In this document: in pieces, positions 1-9,304 of the stretch
Layout: the number at the start of each line of letters is the position of its first letter
Position numbering within the stretch: the stretch's first letter is position 1
Assembly: GCA_021741205.1 (NCBI GenBank)
Contig: JAIOYI010000012.1
Span: forward strand, 1-64,000
Direction: 5' to 3'
Source: Emcibacter sp.
GTDB taxonomy: Bacteria; Pseudomonadota; Alphaproteobacteria; Sphingomonadales; Emcibacteraceae
Length of the DNA stretch: 64,000 nt
Made by a program: the position numbers and the translations under genes
Notes under the pieces: model-generated
Databases searched by the model: none
Seen by the model: the letters and a program-made list of their open reading frames with translations, nothing else
Told to the model about the DNA's origin: nothing

Positions 1-70
1 CCTCCCGCAGCATGGCCAAAACGACTTTGGTTTTAAATCCCGCCGGATAATTCTTGCGTGTTTTACTCAT
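1..70 (-). CDS. IS3-family transposase OrfA, N-terminal 23 residues (partial)
   Basis: Reading the minus strand from the ATG at 70 gives MSKTRKNYPAGFKTKVVLAM and three more codons before the window ends. The pattern of a short basic start followed by an FK-K-V-AL-type helix is typical of the helix-turn-helix OrfA of IS3-family elements, which binds the IS ends and is made into full transposase by frameshifting with OrfB. A purine-rich GGAAGGATC lies just upstream. It cannot be told from this window whether the gene is whole. Confidence 0.65.
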   Translation of the reverse strand, partial: MSKTRKNYPAGFKTKVVLAMLRE

Positions 71-131
71 TCAAATGATCCTTCCTTGATCAAAATAGTA
101 GCTTAACACACTGTCCGATTTTCTGGGACCA
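1..131 (-). mobile_element. End of an IS3-family insertion sequence (runs off window)
   Basis: The first 131 bases look like the left-over or intact upstream end of an IS3-family element whose body lies before the window. On the minus strand a terminal sequence begins TGGTCCCAGAAAATCGG at about 131, of the style found at IS3-family ends, followed by a spacer and then the start of an OrfA-like transposase gene at 70. Only one end is visible, so neither the other inverted repeat nor a target duplication can be seen, and completeness cannot be judged. Confidence 0.7.
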
Positions 132-161
132 CCTCTTTACACATCACACATTTTATTTATT

Positions 162-2090
162 TTATTTATTTTTCTGTAATTTTTCTTGCATTCCTTGGTG
201 AGCAAAACAAACTGAGAAACAACTTCCTTCACCAGCTTTACTTTCAACATCCATAGTTCCACCCTGAAGTTCGACTAAATTTTTAACAATCGCAAGCCCC
301 AATCCGACACCACCATACATTCGATTATGATTCATGTCTTTCTGCACAAAAAGCCCAAATATCTTTTCCTTGTCATTATAATCAAAGCCAACACCGTGAT
401 CTATGACATCAATCATAAAATTATCATTTTTTAGATATAAATTTACTTCTATCGTATCATTTGTCTTGGAAAATTTAATAGCATTGTCAATTAGGTGCAT
501 CAGAACGCGTTTCATATGCCGAAAGTCAAGATAAATATCATGAACATCTTCGCTCATGGAGAACTGAATATCGATAGATTTTTCTAATGCCCTATTATAC
601 ATTAAATTCATCACATTATCCACAAGTGACTGAGCGAAAAATAAACTGGGCTCATACTTAACAGACCCTAATTCAAAACTTGTGACATGCAAAATATTCT
701 CAATTAAACTTAAAAGTGCATTACCGCTCGAATTAATATAAGTTGCGTAATCCTTATAATAAGGAACGTTAATTTTGCCCACATGTTCTTCGGCAATCAT
801 TGTGCTAAAACCTATAATAGCATTAAGAGGTGTTTTGAGTTCATGACTTACCGTTGATAAAAATTGTGCTTTGGCAATATTTGCCTCTTCTGCGCTGCTT
901 TTGGCTTTGCGTAATTCCTCTTCACGCTTCCAACTTACGGTCACATCCTGCATAGTGCCCTCAACTCGGATAGGCGTTCCATCTTTCATTCTAAAAATTT
1001 CACCTAATGATTCCACATTTTTTTCAGAACCATCAGGAAGGACTATACGATGGGTCACATTAAAGGTTTGATCATTTTTTAAGGCCTGCGTGATGGCCGC
1101 ATCAACACAATTCCTGTCATCCTCATGGGTATTTTTCAGAAAATCATCATAATTTGGGTAAAAAGATCCCTTTGAAAGTCCAAAGATATTATAGATTTCA
1201 TCAGACCAAGACATTTCATTAGACGCTATGGTCCATTCCCAATTACCAAGTTTTGCAATTCTTTGGGCGCGAGAAAGGCGAGATTCACTTTCCTTTAAAG
1301 CCTTATGGGATTCAATAATATCCGTAATGTTTTTGCCTTCCATAACAATAAGTGTGGATTTCTTATTGTCATCCCTGATAAGCGTCAGAGTGATCTCCAA
1401 AACCAATTTACGTTTATTTATACCAAAGGCATTAACAATTAATTTTCTAGGTTTTTCAGCTTTTACCTTTAAAACCGCATTATGGATAAGAGAATAATCC
1501 ATCTCATCCGCCCAAAAATTACAATCCCAAATTTTCTTGCCAATATATTTTTCTGGCTCACTTTGTGCCAACTGGAGTGCCGTATCATTAAATTCTCTTA
1601 CCTCGCATTCCCCGTCCAGCAAAATCGTATAATGATCAGAGGTATTAAATAATGTTCTGAATTTTTTTTCTTCTTCCTTAATTCTTTTTTCCTGTTTAAG
1701 CCTATTACTTATGTCTCTGCAAATTGCCGTATAGCGGCATAGACTTCCTTCAGGATGTTTTTGTATAGAAATATCAAGGGGTACCTTATCACCGTTCTTA
1801 TTAATCCCAAAAAGATCAGAACGTTCCCCCATATAGCGTGCCTTCTGAGAAGACGCTTCATATTTATGAATAAAATCAGCATGAATAGTATGAATAGGTT
1901 TTGGCAATAGAATATTAAGCGATTTTCCTAGAACTTCTTCTTCTTTATAACCAAATATATTTTCAAAAGCCTCATTAACAAGAACAATATTATGATTGCT
2001 ATCAAGCGATATGATCGCATCAACAGTAAAATCAATAATTTCTGCTAATATCTCCCTACTATTTTCATTTCTTATCGCATGCTTTGTCAT
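162..2090 (-). CDS. PAS-domain sensor histidine kinase
   Basis: A 642-residue hybrid of sensing and kinase domains with no obvious membrane segment, so probably cytosolic. Three PAS/PAC units are visible at roughly 15-130, 145-260 and 280-390, the last ending in a PAC-like VEGTMQDVT. A HisKA domain follows with SHELKTPLNAI (phospho-acceptor His416). The HATPase domain has the N box DNAIKF (Asn536), DHGVGFD and GGVGLGLAIVKNL. There is no receiver domain and no response regulator next door, so it is an orphan kinase whose signal is unknown. The start is supported by AGGG 8 nt upstream. The gene lies between an IS end and a 600-bp spacer, so it may be in a region open to rearrangement. Confidence 0.9.
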   Translation of the reverse strand: MTKHAIRNENSREILAEIIDFTVDAIISLDSNHNIVLVNEAFENIFGYKEEEVLGKSLNILLPKPIHTIHADFIHKYEASSQKARYMGERSDLFGINKNGDKVPLDISIQKHPEGSLCRYTAICRDISNRLKQEKRIKEEEKKFRTLFNTSDHYTILLDGECEVREFNDTALQLAQSEPEKYIGKKIWDCNFWADEMDYSLIHNAVLKVKAEKPRKLIVNAFGINKRKLVLEITLTLIRDDNKKSTLIVMEGKNITDIIESHKALKESESRLSRAQRIAKLGNWEWTIASNEMSWSDEIYNIFGLSKGSFYPNYDDFLKNTHEDDRNCVDAAITQALKNDQTFNVTHRIVLPDGSEKNVESLGEIFRMKDGTPIRVEGTMQDVTVSWKREEELRKAKSSAEEANIAKAQFLSTVSHELKTPLNAIIGFSTMIAEEHVGKINVPYYKDYATYINSSGNALLSLIENILHVTSFELGSVKYEPSLFFAQSLVDNVMNLMYNRALEKSIDIQFSMSEDVHDIYLDFRHMKRVLMHLIDNAIKFSKTNDTIEVNLYLKNDNFMIDVIDHGVGFDYNDKEKIFGLFVQKDMNHNRMYGGVGLGLAIVKNLVELQGGTMDVESKAGEGSCFSVCFAHQGMQEKLQKNK

Positions 2091-2693
2091 AATATACCCT
2101 GAATACTATTCATACACACCAAAAAAATAATCTCGCAAAACGTATTAATAAAACAATTTCTATAGACATCTATTTTGATTGTATACTAGCCCATATAATG
2201 CATTTATAATTTAGGCTTATATTACTTATTTTCTACATATGATCTGCGCCATAACTATTTTATTTAAGATATAAAATTTTTGTCATGGCTATACCCATTC
2301 TAACGCCTTAAACAATAATAACTAAAAACTTACGGAATGGTTAAATTATGAAGGGCATAGGCCATATATTGCGAATTATTATAAATTTAATCCAAAACAT
2401 ATGCCAAAAGATATAGACTCATTGATATAGTATGATTTTCTAGAATATTTATTTTTCCCATTGTAACTATATATATTAGAAAAATATTATACAACTTATC
2501 ATTGTTGGAGCGAATCAAATATAAACGAACTAAATAATTGTGGTAGAGCGCCATTATCAATGACAAAATGCCCATAATAATATCTTATATTCCGTTATAT
2601 TGCTGTAATTTTAGACATATTGCATGCTTTCTGCCGGCATTACGACATATTATAATCAGAACTCATTTCAAGGTGACCTAAATATAGGTAACA
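2091..2693. other. Intergenic spacer, 603 bp, no gene seen
   Basis: An AT-rich stretch between the divergent sensor kinase and saccharopine dehydrogenase genes. It must carry promoters for both. The only open frame of note (2387-2575, minus) has no ribosome binding site, is rich in Ile/Leu/Tyr as expected from AT-rich DNA, and resembles nothing I recognise. No clear inverted repeat or RNA gene was seen. Confidence 0.5.
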
Positions 2694-2708
2694 ATGGAGC
2701 TTCTTATT

Positions 2709-3824
2709 ATGGGCAATGATATCATTTGGCTGCGACGTGAAAACCGTTTGACAGAAAGAAGAACCCCTCTTTTACCCCAAGGGGCTAGAACATTGATCGA
2801 GCATGGTTATAATGTTATTGTTGAGCATTCTCAAAAACGTATTATCGCTGATAGCGAATATGAGAATGCGGGCTGCACGATCGTGGCAAGCGGGTCATGG
2901 GTCAATGCGCCGAAAGAGGCTATCATTCTTGGTTTAAAAGAACTCCCCCCCATACCAGAAAAATTGAAAAACACACATATCTATTTTGCTCATGCCTATA
3001 AAAGTCAAAGTGGCTGGCAGGAACTTTTATCCCGTTTTACAAAAGGTGGTGGTAATCTTCTTGATTTAGAATATATGGTGGATCAAAACGGCAAACGTGT
3101 CGTTGCCTTTGGATATTGGGCAGGATACATGGGAGCGGCTCTGGCCTTACTTCATTGGCACAGCAAACAAAATGGTTCTTCTTATTTGGATCAGGGTTTA
3201 TCGCCTTTTGAAAAAGCATCCGCATTAGACAAAGTGATTGAGAAATTAAAATCTCCAACAAGAAACCCAAAAGTTCTCATTATTGGTGCGGGCGGCAGAA
3301 GTGGCAAAGGAGCCTTTGAAATTCTTTCTCATCATGGTGCGGACATAACATGTTGGGGGCGTAATGAAACCAAGAATATCGACCGAAAACTGATTATTGA
3401 TCATGATATTCTGATCAATTGTGCTTTTGTCAAACATAAGATTGCGCCTTTCCTTCGCAAAAATGACATCACAAACAAGATGCGACTATCTGTTGTTGCG
3501 GATGTCTCTTGTGATCCTTTTAGTAGCTTTAACCCTATCCCTCTCTATCATGACACCACAACCTGGGATAGCCCCTATATAAATGTTCAGGGTGATCTCG
3601 GACAACATGCCATTGACATTATTGCCATTGATAATCTTCCCTCCCTGCTCCCCCATGAGGCAAGTATTGAATTTTCTGAACAGCTTTTGCCCCATCTCAT
3701 CACTTTAAAAAACAGGGCTCATGATCCCGTCTGGTTGCAAACACAAGCATCCTTTGATAAAGCCGTAAACACGTTAAATAATAACATTATAATTGTCCCA
3801 CAACCTAGTCATGCTATAGGATGA
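2709..3824 (+). CDS. Saccharopine dehydrogenase, lysine-forming (LYS1-like, AlaDH/PNT fold)
   Basis: A 371-residue protein close in size to fungal LYS1 (about 370). It catalyses the NAD-linked interconversion of saccharopine with lysine plus 2-oxoglutarate. The N-terminal half has the AlaDH/PNT-type pattern, including the R-E---ERR-PL start and the GLKELP motif (about residues 77-82). A Rossmann segment VLIIGAGGRSGKGA lies at about 193-206. The start at 2709 is preferred over an ATG 15 nt earlier because GGAG sits 8 nt upstream and the protein then begins, as homologs do, just before the IWLR strand. It overlaps the next saccharopine enzyme gene by the ATGA at 3821, so the pair is translated together and forms one two-step route. 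Confidence 0.85.
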   Translation: MGNDIIWLRRENRLTERRTPLLPQGARTLIEHGYNVIVEHSQKRIIADSEYENAGCTIVASGSWVNAPKEAIILGLKELPPIPEKLKNTHIYFAHAYKSQSGWQELLSRFTKGGGNLLDLEYMVDQNGKRVVAFGYWAGYMGAALALLHWHSKQNGSSYLDQGLSPFEKASALDKVIEKLKSPTRNPKVLIIGAGGRSGKGAFEILSHHGADITCWGRNETKNIDRKLIIDHDILINCAFVKHKIAPFLRKNDITNKMRLSVVADVSCDPFSSFNPIPLYHDTTTWDSPYINVQGDLGQHAIDIIAIDNLPSLLPHEASIEFSEQLLPHLITLKNRAHDPVWLQTQASFDKAVNTLNNNIIIVPQPSHAIG

Positions 3825-3847
3825 CGTCCAAAATCTTAAGGAAAAAT

Positions 3848-5041
3848 ATGTCTTCTCCCTCTATAAAACAAAGACCTGCTATTCATTGGATCGGTGCTGG
3901 ACTTGCATCGGGACCAGGTATCATTGCCCTTGCCAAAAAATGGGGCAATATAACTGTATGGGACATGTCATCAAAACATATTGAAGACCTAAAAAGCACG
4001 CTTACTATGGGTGAAATATTAACTTACCGCCCTCTCAATATTGACGATGATATTATGAGAACAGAATTTTGTACAATGCTCCATGAGGGTGACATTATTA
4101 TATCAATGCTACCTGCATCATTTCATATAAAGGTTGCAAATATTGCTCTTGCTGAAAAATGTCATCTGGTTACGTCTAGCTATCTTTCTGATGAAATGCG
4201 GGCATTAGACAAAGAAGCCAAATCAAAAAATATTTGTCTTGTAAATGAAGTTGGACTTGATCCTGGAATTGATCATCTTTTTACCCATTTAATTGTTGAT
4301 GCGGCCCGACAAAAAGGTATTTTAGGCAAAGGAGATATCATTGATTTTATTTCCTATTGTGGTGGCATTCCTGCCAAAAACACTCCCTTCACCTATAAAT
4401 TCAGTTGGACACCGCTTGGGGTCTTAACGGCCTTAACCAATCCAGCCAGATTTATTAAAGACTGTAAGGAACATGCTATTTCAAAGGCATGGGAAGAAGT
4501 GAGCGAACTTTCCCTCTATGGCGAAAAATTTGAAGTTTATCCTAACCGCAACAGTCTGCCTTATATTGAAGAATATGGTCTTTCGGGCGAGAAAAATTTA
4601 CGAAACTTTGTGCGCGGAACCATGCGACTTTCTGGTTGGAAAAAAGCATGGAAAGAAATTTTTTCATTTCTGGAATATGCCCCACCTCAAGACCTTAAAA
4701 CATTATCCGATCAATTATGGCAAGATCATCAATATAAGGCCGACGAACAGGACAGAGTTGTTCTTTATGTTGCCTTAAGCGCAACTAAGCCTGCGACAGA
4801 AAATGACACCCCTTATTGGACGGGGTCTCTTTCTTTGGATATGATTGGTCAAGGATGGCAAAGTGCTATGGCGTCTTGCGTATCGCTCACGGTTAGTGAG
4901 GCGGTCAATGCCGTCATGGACGGGCGACTTTCATCAGGTGTAGGGGTGGCACCTCATGACATAAAAGAAGCCAAGATGTGGCTTAAAAACCTGCAAAAAC
5001 AAGGCATTCCCATTCAAGCAGAAAATATTGACCTAACATAA
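3848..5041 (+). CDS. Saccharopine dehydrogenase, glutamate-forming (LYS9-like)
   Basis: A 397-residue saccharopine dehydrogenase family protein. It interconverts saccharopine with glutamate and 2-aminoadipate 6-semialdehyde. Seen in the sequence are the nucleotide-binding HWIGAGLASGPGI near the N-terminus, NEVGLDPGIDH at about residues 136-146, YCGGIPAK at about 175-182, and a C-terminal SSGVG. The start at 3848 has AAGGA 7 nt upstream. An in-frame ATG at 3821 overlaps the previous stop and would add nine residues. With its partner it supplies both halves of the saccharopine route, which in bacteria more often degrades lysine than makes it. That direction is inference. Confidence 0.85.
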   Translation: MSSPSIKQRPAIHWIGAGLASGPGIIALAKKWGNITVWDMSSKHIEDLKSTLTMGEILTYRPLNIDDDIMRTEFCTMLHEGDIIISMLPASFHIKVANIALAEKCHLVTSSYLSDEMRALDKEAKSKNICLVNEVGLDPGIDHLFTHLIVDAARQKGILGKGDIIDFISYCGGIPAKNTPFTYKFSWTPLGVLTALTNPARFIKDCKEHAISKAWEEVSELSLYGEKFEVYPNRNSLPYIEEYGLSGEKNLRNFVRGTMRLSGWKKAWKEIFSFLEYAPPQDLKTLSDQLWQDHQYKADEQDRVVLYVALSATKPATENDTPYWTGSLSLDMIGQGWQSAMASCVSLTVSEAVNAVMDGRLSSGVGVAPHDIKEAKMWLKNLQKQGIPIQAENIDLT

Positions 5042-5060
5042 TAATATCTTCTGGACCCTA

Positions 5061-7886
5061 TTACCCCATAGCGCCGATAAAGGCGGAAACGGACTGTGAT
5101 ATGCGCCGAATTTGATCGTAAGTAACTTCAATTTCATCAAAAATTTGGCGATTTTCATATTTATAACCCTGAACCTCATCCCCTTTAAAACTTATTTCTT
5201 CCGGGTTATCAGGATCAATTTCATAAGCCCCCTCTAGGGGAAAAATTTCCCGTAATAACAATATAGTGGGCGAAATTTGAAATCTTAGAATTTTTAAAAT
5301 AAGGTCATCGACGCTCAATCCCTTATGATCCCGAAATCGTGGGATTCGAGTAATAAGCATAAACATCTTCTGAACCAACGTCATCCGCACCACATGAAGC
5401 AAAGTATAGTATGTTTTTTCTTCGCTGTTTAATCCATACCGGGGGGCGGGCATTTCTCGACCCTTAATGCCGTCCCGTAAATACATCAAATCTTCACGCA
5501 GCGTAAACTCAACCCGATTTAACCCCTCGGATACACCATGTTTTCTAATCATTTTAGCCAGCCGTAACATGCGGTTCTGGTCATGGCTCTCTTCTTCATG
5601 GTTTGCGGTATGCATCCAATAACGTGGGCGGAACAGAGCCGTATAGGCACCGAGGAAATCCTCATCCGTTACATCCAAAGCCGCCGAAACAAGTTTCATG
5701 ATATGGCGCAATCTAGGAGAATGATCATACATCTTCCAAAAACCATAACCATCCTGTGAAATAGCAATCCCCACCCCACCCAAACTATTGGCGAGAAAAC
5801 CTAGTTGATGCAGCAGCATATTATTGGGGATAGCCCTAATCTGTGATAATTTTTCCAAAGGCCGACTGGCCACGCCCTCATCCTGACGAACCGTCATACG
5901 AGACCCAGAAGGATAAGACACATCTGTCCCCAAGATAGAAATCATTCTCATAAAATCAGGATTATCTGAAATAACATTATTATAGCCCTTTACGGTCAGG
6001 AAGAAATCGAGCGACCATCCAATATTCTCATAAAAAGGGTCTGCATCTGATTCAACAGGAGACAGCATATTTTCCATAACACGACTAAGGGTTGCAAAGG
6101 CCAGATCAGGCGTATGTAGCCAAAGATACCCATCTCCCCCCTGAAGACTAAATTCCTGTTTATAGGTAACATTATATTCCTTCACCAACCGCCGTGCTTC
6201 GGGTGTATGCATATAATTTAGCCGCCCCTCAAAACCGTCTGGATGCCCGCCCCGTCCCACGGATTCACCGCCCGTATCAAAAATGACCAGCTCCACATCC
6301 GCCAAATCAAATTTTCCCCATAATTTGATAAGTTTAATACGCAACCGTTCAATAGCAAGACCTGCGGCAACCTGTCCCAAATAACGACCCGCATCAGAAT
6401 ATCCCGCCTGAATACAAAGACGCTTACGCTTTTTAACATAAGCAAAATAATGTTTATTCTCGAGCAACTCCTCAATCACCTCGGCACCACGCACCAAGGC
6501 CTGATCTGTCTCGAACAAAGGCGATATATCAACATGATCATCTACCCCGAATAATTTGGCATAACATAAAGCCGCCAGAACCGTGAAAGGCGTGTCTGAC
6601 TCCGCAATCAAGAAGCGAATTGGGGTCGCATTATCAATATATTTTAAAAATTGAGCAACAATCATAAATAATCGTTTGGCTGTGGTTTGTTCATGCAAAA
6701 TCGTTTCATAGCCAATTTTTTCAGATTTGATATGATCCAATAATTTGCTCGCCGCCTTCATATAACGTCTGCGGCTTGTGGCATCATCGGGATCTTTTTC
6801 CAGAGCCACCATCGGACGGATCGCATTATGCAGCTGCACAGCATTTAAACGAAAATGGACATGAGAAATTCCCGTTCTGAAATTGTCAAATATTGTCCTG
6901 AATATGATCAAATCAGAAATGGTATGATCATTATCTGCTGCTTGAATTTGCTGATCCAGAGCCGCCATAATCATGGACGGAATATCAGAGGCCATATGAC
7001 GGCTTTCCACCATATAACGGGCAAGTTCTCGCACCCCATCCACATCATGTGCGGACTTTGGAATATTCTTTATATCCCGAGTAAACACATCTTTGAGGTT
7101 AAGCAGTAATTTTGTTACGCTTTCATCACCGGAAATACTCTGCCAATAATCCAGATAAATTTCCATCTGTCGTAAGGCCATTCGGCTTCTGAATTTAACG
7201 CTATCCACCCATGTAATATCGTCTCGCCCATCCACATCAAAACCAACCCAGCTTGCCGCCGTGACCAATTTTAAATTAAGCTGTTTCCAGTTATCGGGGT
7301 ATATGTCACGGGCAACGCCGATGACCGTTTCATATAAATACCTTATGGCCTGTTGTAGATTGAGCAAGGCCCGCTCAGATTGCATAAATTCATATTCAAG
7401 GGTCAAACCATCATCGGGACGTTTTTTACAGGTTATCAATTTAATTTCTGCGGCATCTTCCGAAAGAGAGCCATCAATAAGTCCCGCCAATATGCCATAT
7501 TGATCATGACTAAACCCAAAGGTTGGGTGAGCTGTCACAACAATACCCGCCACTTCCCGTTCCACGATTGTCCGAAATTCCGCAAAAGATTTTCCTGTGC
7601 TTATTCTCTTAAAACAATCGGCGAGCTTTGACCGGTTTATCTTTTGATCCGTTTCCTGCAAATAGGTCTTTGCGCGTCTGCCCCGACTTAAAAAACCTTG
7701 AACCGAAAGATCTTCAATGACGCTATTAATATTCACGGGCGAAAAATTATCAGTCTTCATTTCTTTTAAAAGATGATAGGACATTTGTTGATAAGGATTG
7801 ATCAAAGGTGTCTCATGTGAGAAGCGTTTGCATTCTGCCAACTTAAGCGACAATTCCTCTAACGCGATTGATGATTTCTTAAACAT
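5061..7886 (-). CDS. Divergent phosphoenolpyruvate carboxylase family protein
   Basis: At 941 residues it has the length and motif order of PEP carboxylase, which makes oxaloacetate from PEP and bicarbonate. The motifs are altered. The catalytic-histidine block reads VVTAHPTFG (His120) where the usual form is TAHPTE. WVGFDVDGRDD at about 213-223 matches the W-GGDRDGNP block. GYSDAGRYLG at about 495-504 matches the GYSDS-KD block. GGESVGRGGHPDG at about 539-551 matches the glycine-rich loop. The protein ends AMG rather than NTG. The changed glutamate and lysine positions suggest altered kinetics, regulation or substrate. It is a convergent neighbour of the saccharopine pair with no operon partner. 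Confidence 0.75.
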   Translation of the reverse strand: MFKKSSIALEELSLKLAECKRFSHETPLINPYQQMSYHLLKEMKTDNFSPVNINSVIEDLSVQGFLSRGRRAKTYLQETDQKINRSKLADCFKRISTGKSFAEFRTIVEREVAGIVVTAHPTFGFSHDQYGILAGLIDGSLSEDAAEIKLITCKKRPDDGLTLEYEFMQSERALLNLQQAIRYLYETVIGVARDIYPDNWKQLNLKLVTAASWVGFDVDGRDDITWVDSVKFRSRMALRQMEIYLDYWQSISGDESVTKLLLNLKDVFTRDIKNIPKSAHDVDGVRELARYMVESRHMASDIPSMIMAALDQQIQAADNDHTISDLIIFRTIFDNFRTGISHVHFRLNAVQLHNAIRPMVALEKDPDDATSRRRYMKAASKLLDHIKSEKIGYETILHEQTTAKRLFMIVAQFLKYIDNATPIRFLIAESDTPFTVLAALCYAKLFGVDDHVDISPLFETDQALVRGAEVIEELLENKHYFAYVKKRKRLCIQAGYSDAGRYLGQVAAGLAIERLRIKLIKLWGKFDLADVELVIFDTGGESVGRGGHPDGFEGRLNYMHTPEARRLVKEYNVTYKQEFSLQGGDGYLWLHTPDLAFATLSRVMENMLSPVESDADPFYENIGWSLDFFLTVKGYNNVISDNPDFMRMISILGTDVSYPSGSRMTVRQDEGVASRPLEKLSQIRAIPNNMLLHQLGFLANSLGGVGIAISQDGYGFWKMYDHSPRLRHIMKLVSAALDVTDEDFLGAYTALFRPRYWMHTANHEEESHDQNRMLRLAKMIRKHGVSEGLNRVEFTLREDLMYLRDGIKGREMPAPRYGLNSEEKTYYTLLHVVRMTLVQKMFMLITRIPRFRDHKGLSVDDLILKILRFQISPTILLLREIFPLEGAYEIDPDNPEEISFKGDEVQGYKYENRQIFDEIEVTYDQIRRISQSVSAFIGAMG

Positions 7887-8053
7887 AAATTTCCTGACCT
7901 TTAATGCAACCTATCTCATATTACTGTCTTGCCATATTTTTACAATGTCCCATTGGCCTAAAATACAAAAGAAACTTAAACTATCGACTTCAAGTTATTT
8001 TAACTGTAAAAGCATTCTCTTATAAATATACGATAAAGGCTTGATATTATCTG

Positions 8054-8914
8054 ATGCTTGAATTTGGTAAAACCCATTCTTTAATTGTCCTGAAACATGT
8101 GGATTTCGGTGTCTATGTTGGCGAACATCCTGTGGGCGAAATACAAGAAGAAATCCTGCTGCCAAAGCGTTATCTCCCCGAAAATAGCGATGAATGGGAA
8201 ATAGGCTGCTCCTTACCAGTATTTCTTTATTTTGATTCAGAAGACAGACCGATTGCCACAACGGAAATACCCTTTGCCGAAGTGGGTGACTGCGCCCACC
8301 TCTCTGTTGTTGAAAAAGGCAGTTTTGGTTCTTTTCTGGATTGGGGACTTTCAAAGGATCTGTTTGTCCCCTTTAAGGAACAACGTGTTCCCATGGAGGC
8401 GGGTCGTTCCTATGTGGTTTATCTTTACCTTGATAACACGGGCCGCATTGCCGCAAGCTCTCTTCTGAGCAAATATCTTCCAGAACTGAACGAGGGGCAG
8501 TTTAAACCGAGGCAAGAAGTCGATCTTTTAATCGCAAGCCGCAGTGATCTTGGTTATAAGGCCGTCATAAATGGCTCACATTTAGGTCTTATTCACAATA
8601 GCGATATTTTCCGCCCTATAAAAATCGGCGATAAATTTAAAGGCTATATTGGCGAGATACGCATCGATGACAGGATCAACATCACATTACAGAAACCCAC
8701 TGATGAACTGCGAAAAGAATTGCCCGAGATTATTATGGATTATATTATCCAAAAGGGCGGCAGCATTAATTTAACCGATAAAAGCAAGCCCGAAGATATT
8801 AACGCCATATTTCATGTCAGCAAATCAAACTATAAAAATGCCATTGGCAAGCTTTATAAAGACCGCAAAATCATCATAAGTGGTGGCGTAATAACATTAG
8901 CCCATAAAGCCTAA
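8054..8914 (+). CDS. CvfB/YitL-type S1-domain RNA-binding protein
   Basis: A 286-residue protein with the CvfB layout: tandem S1-like barrels followed by a C-terminal winged-helix segment. Recognisable pieces are GVYVG near residue 18, the second S1 strand set KGSFGSFLDWGLSKDLFVPF at about 89-108, a third S1-like unit around GYKAVINGSHLGLIHNSDIF, and the end region HVSKSNYKNAIGKLYKDRKI. Family members bind RNA and affect expression of virulence or stress genes, but the exact target here is unknown. No strong ribosome binding site is seen at the start. A tRNA-Asn gene lies 150 bp downstream on the same strand. Confidence 0.8.
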   Translation: MLEFGKTHSLIVLKHVDFGVYVGEHPVGEIQEEILLPKRYLPENSDEWEIGCSLPVFLYFDSEDRPIATTEIPFAEVGDCAHLSVVEKGSFGSFLDWGLSKDLFVPFKEQRVPMEAGRSYVVYLYLDNTGRIAASSLLSKYLPELNEGQFKPRQEVDLLIASRSDLGYKAVINGSHLGLIHNSDIFRPIKIGDKFKGYIGEIRIDDRINITLQKPTDELRKELPEIIMDYIIQKGGSINLTDKSKPEDINAIFHVSKSNYKNAIGKLYKDRKIIISGGVITLAHKA

Positions 8915-9064
8915 AATGACCATATCCTAGGGCTATTTTCTATAAAAACGCCTTATTGTCTAAATGATTGTCATTTTTTTTAATTTTTATGTTGGCAGGA
9001 TAAAAAACAGATTGTATAAGATGCCTCGCTAGGTCAGAATAAGGCCTACGCAAGTAATAACTGA

Positions 9065-9140
9065 TCCCCGATAACTCAGTTGGTAGAGTAGTAGACTGTT
9101 AATCTATTTGTCACAGGTTCGAGTCCTGTTCGGGGAGCCA
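9065..9140 (+). tRNA. tRNA-Asn (anticodon GTT)
   Basis: A 76-nt cloverleaf with acceptor arm TCCCCGA/TCGGGGA, a D arm containing AACTCAGTTGGTAGAGTA, anticodon loop CTGTTAA with GTT at 9098-9100, TPsiC loop GTTCGAGTC, and an encoded CCA end. A strong hairpin with a T-run follows at 9149-9184. Confidence 0.97.
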
Positions 9141-9148
9141 TTCCTTTC

Positions 9149-9184
9149 AAAGGCTTAAGCATGTTATGCTTAAGCCTTTTTTTA
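9149..9184 (+). terminator. Rho-independent terminator after tRNA-Asn
   Basis: A perfect 14-bp stem (AAAGGCTTAAGCAT with its complement, 3-nt loop GTT) runs directly into a T-tract ending near 9183. It sits nine bases after the tRNA. Confidence 0.9.
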
Positions 9185-9254
9185 TTCTTGGTCACCATTA
9201 ATCTGCCTTAGACGATGATATTGGTGGCTTTTTAGAAAATATAAAGTTTTAAAG

Positions 9255-9284
9255 CATAAAAAAAGGCGAGCCCAAAGGCTCGCC
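9255..9284 (-). terminator. Rho-independent terminator of the TonB receptor gene
   Basis: On the minus strand an 8-bp stem GGCGAGCC/GGCTCGCC with a 4-nt loop is followed by a run of seven or more T residues. It lies about 20 bp beyond the receptor stop codon. Confidence 0.9.
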
Positions 9285-9304
9285 TAAATTCAATGATATG
9301 TCGC

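Noticed and set aside
2387-2575. 62-codon minus-strand ORF in the 600-bp spacer
   Set aside because: AT-driven composition, no ribosome site, no similarity.
7995-8354. 119-codon minus-strand ORF overlapping the CvfB gene
   Set aside because: Antisense to a gene with clear domain matches; no ribosome site or similarity.
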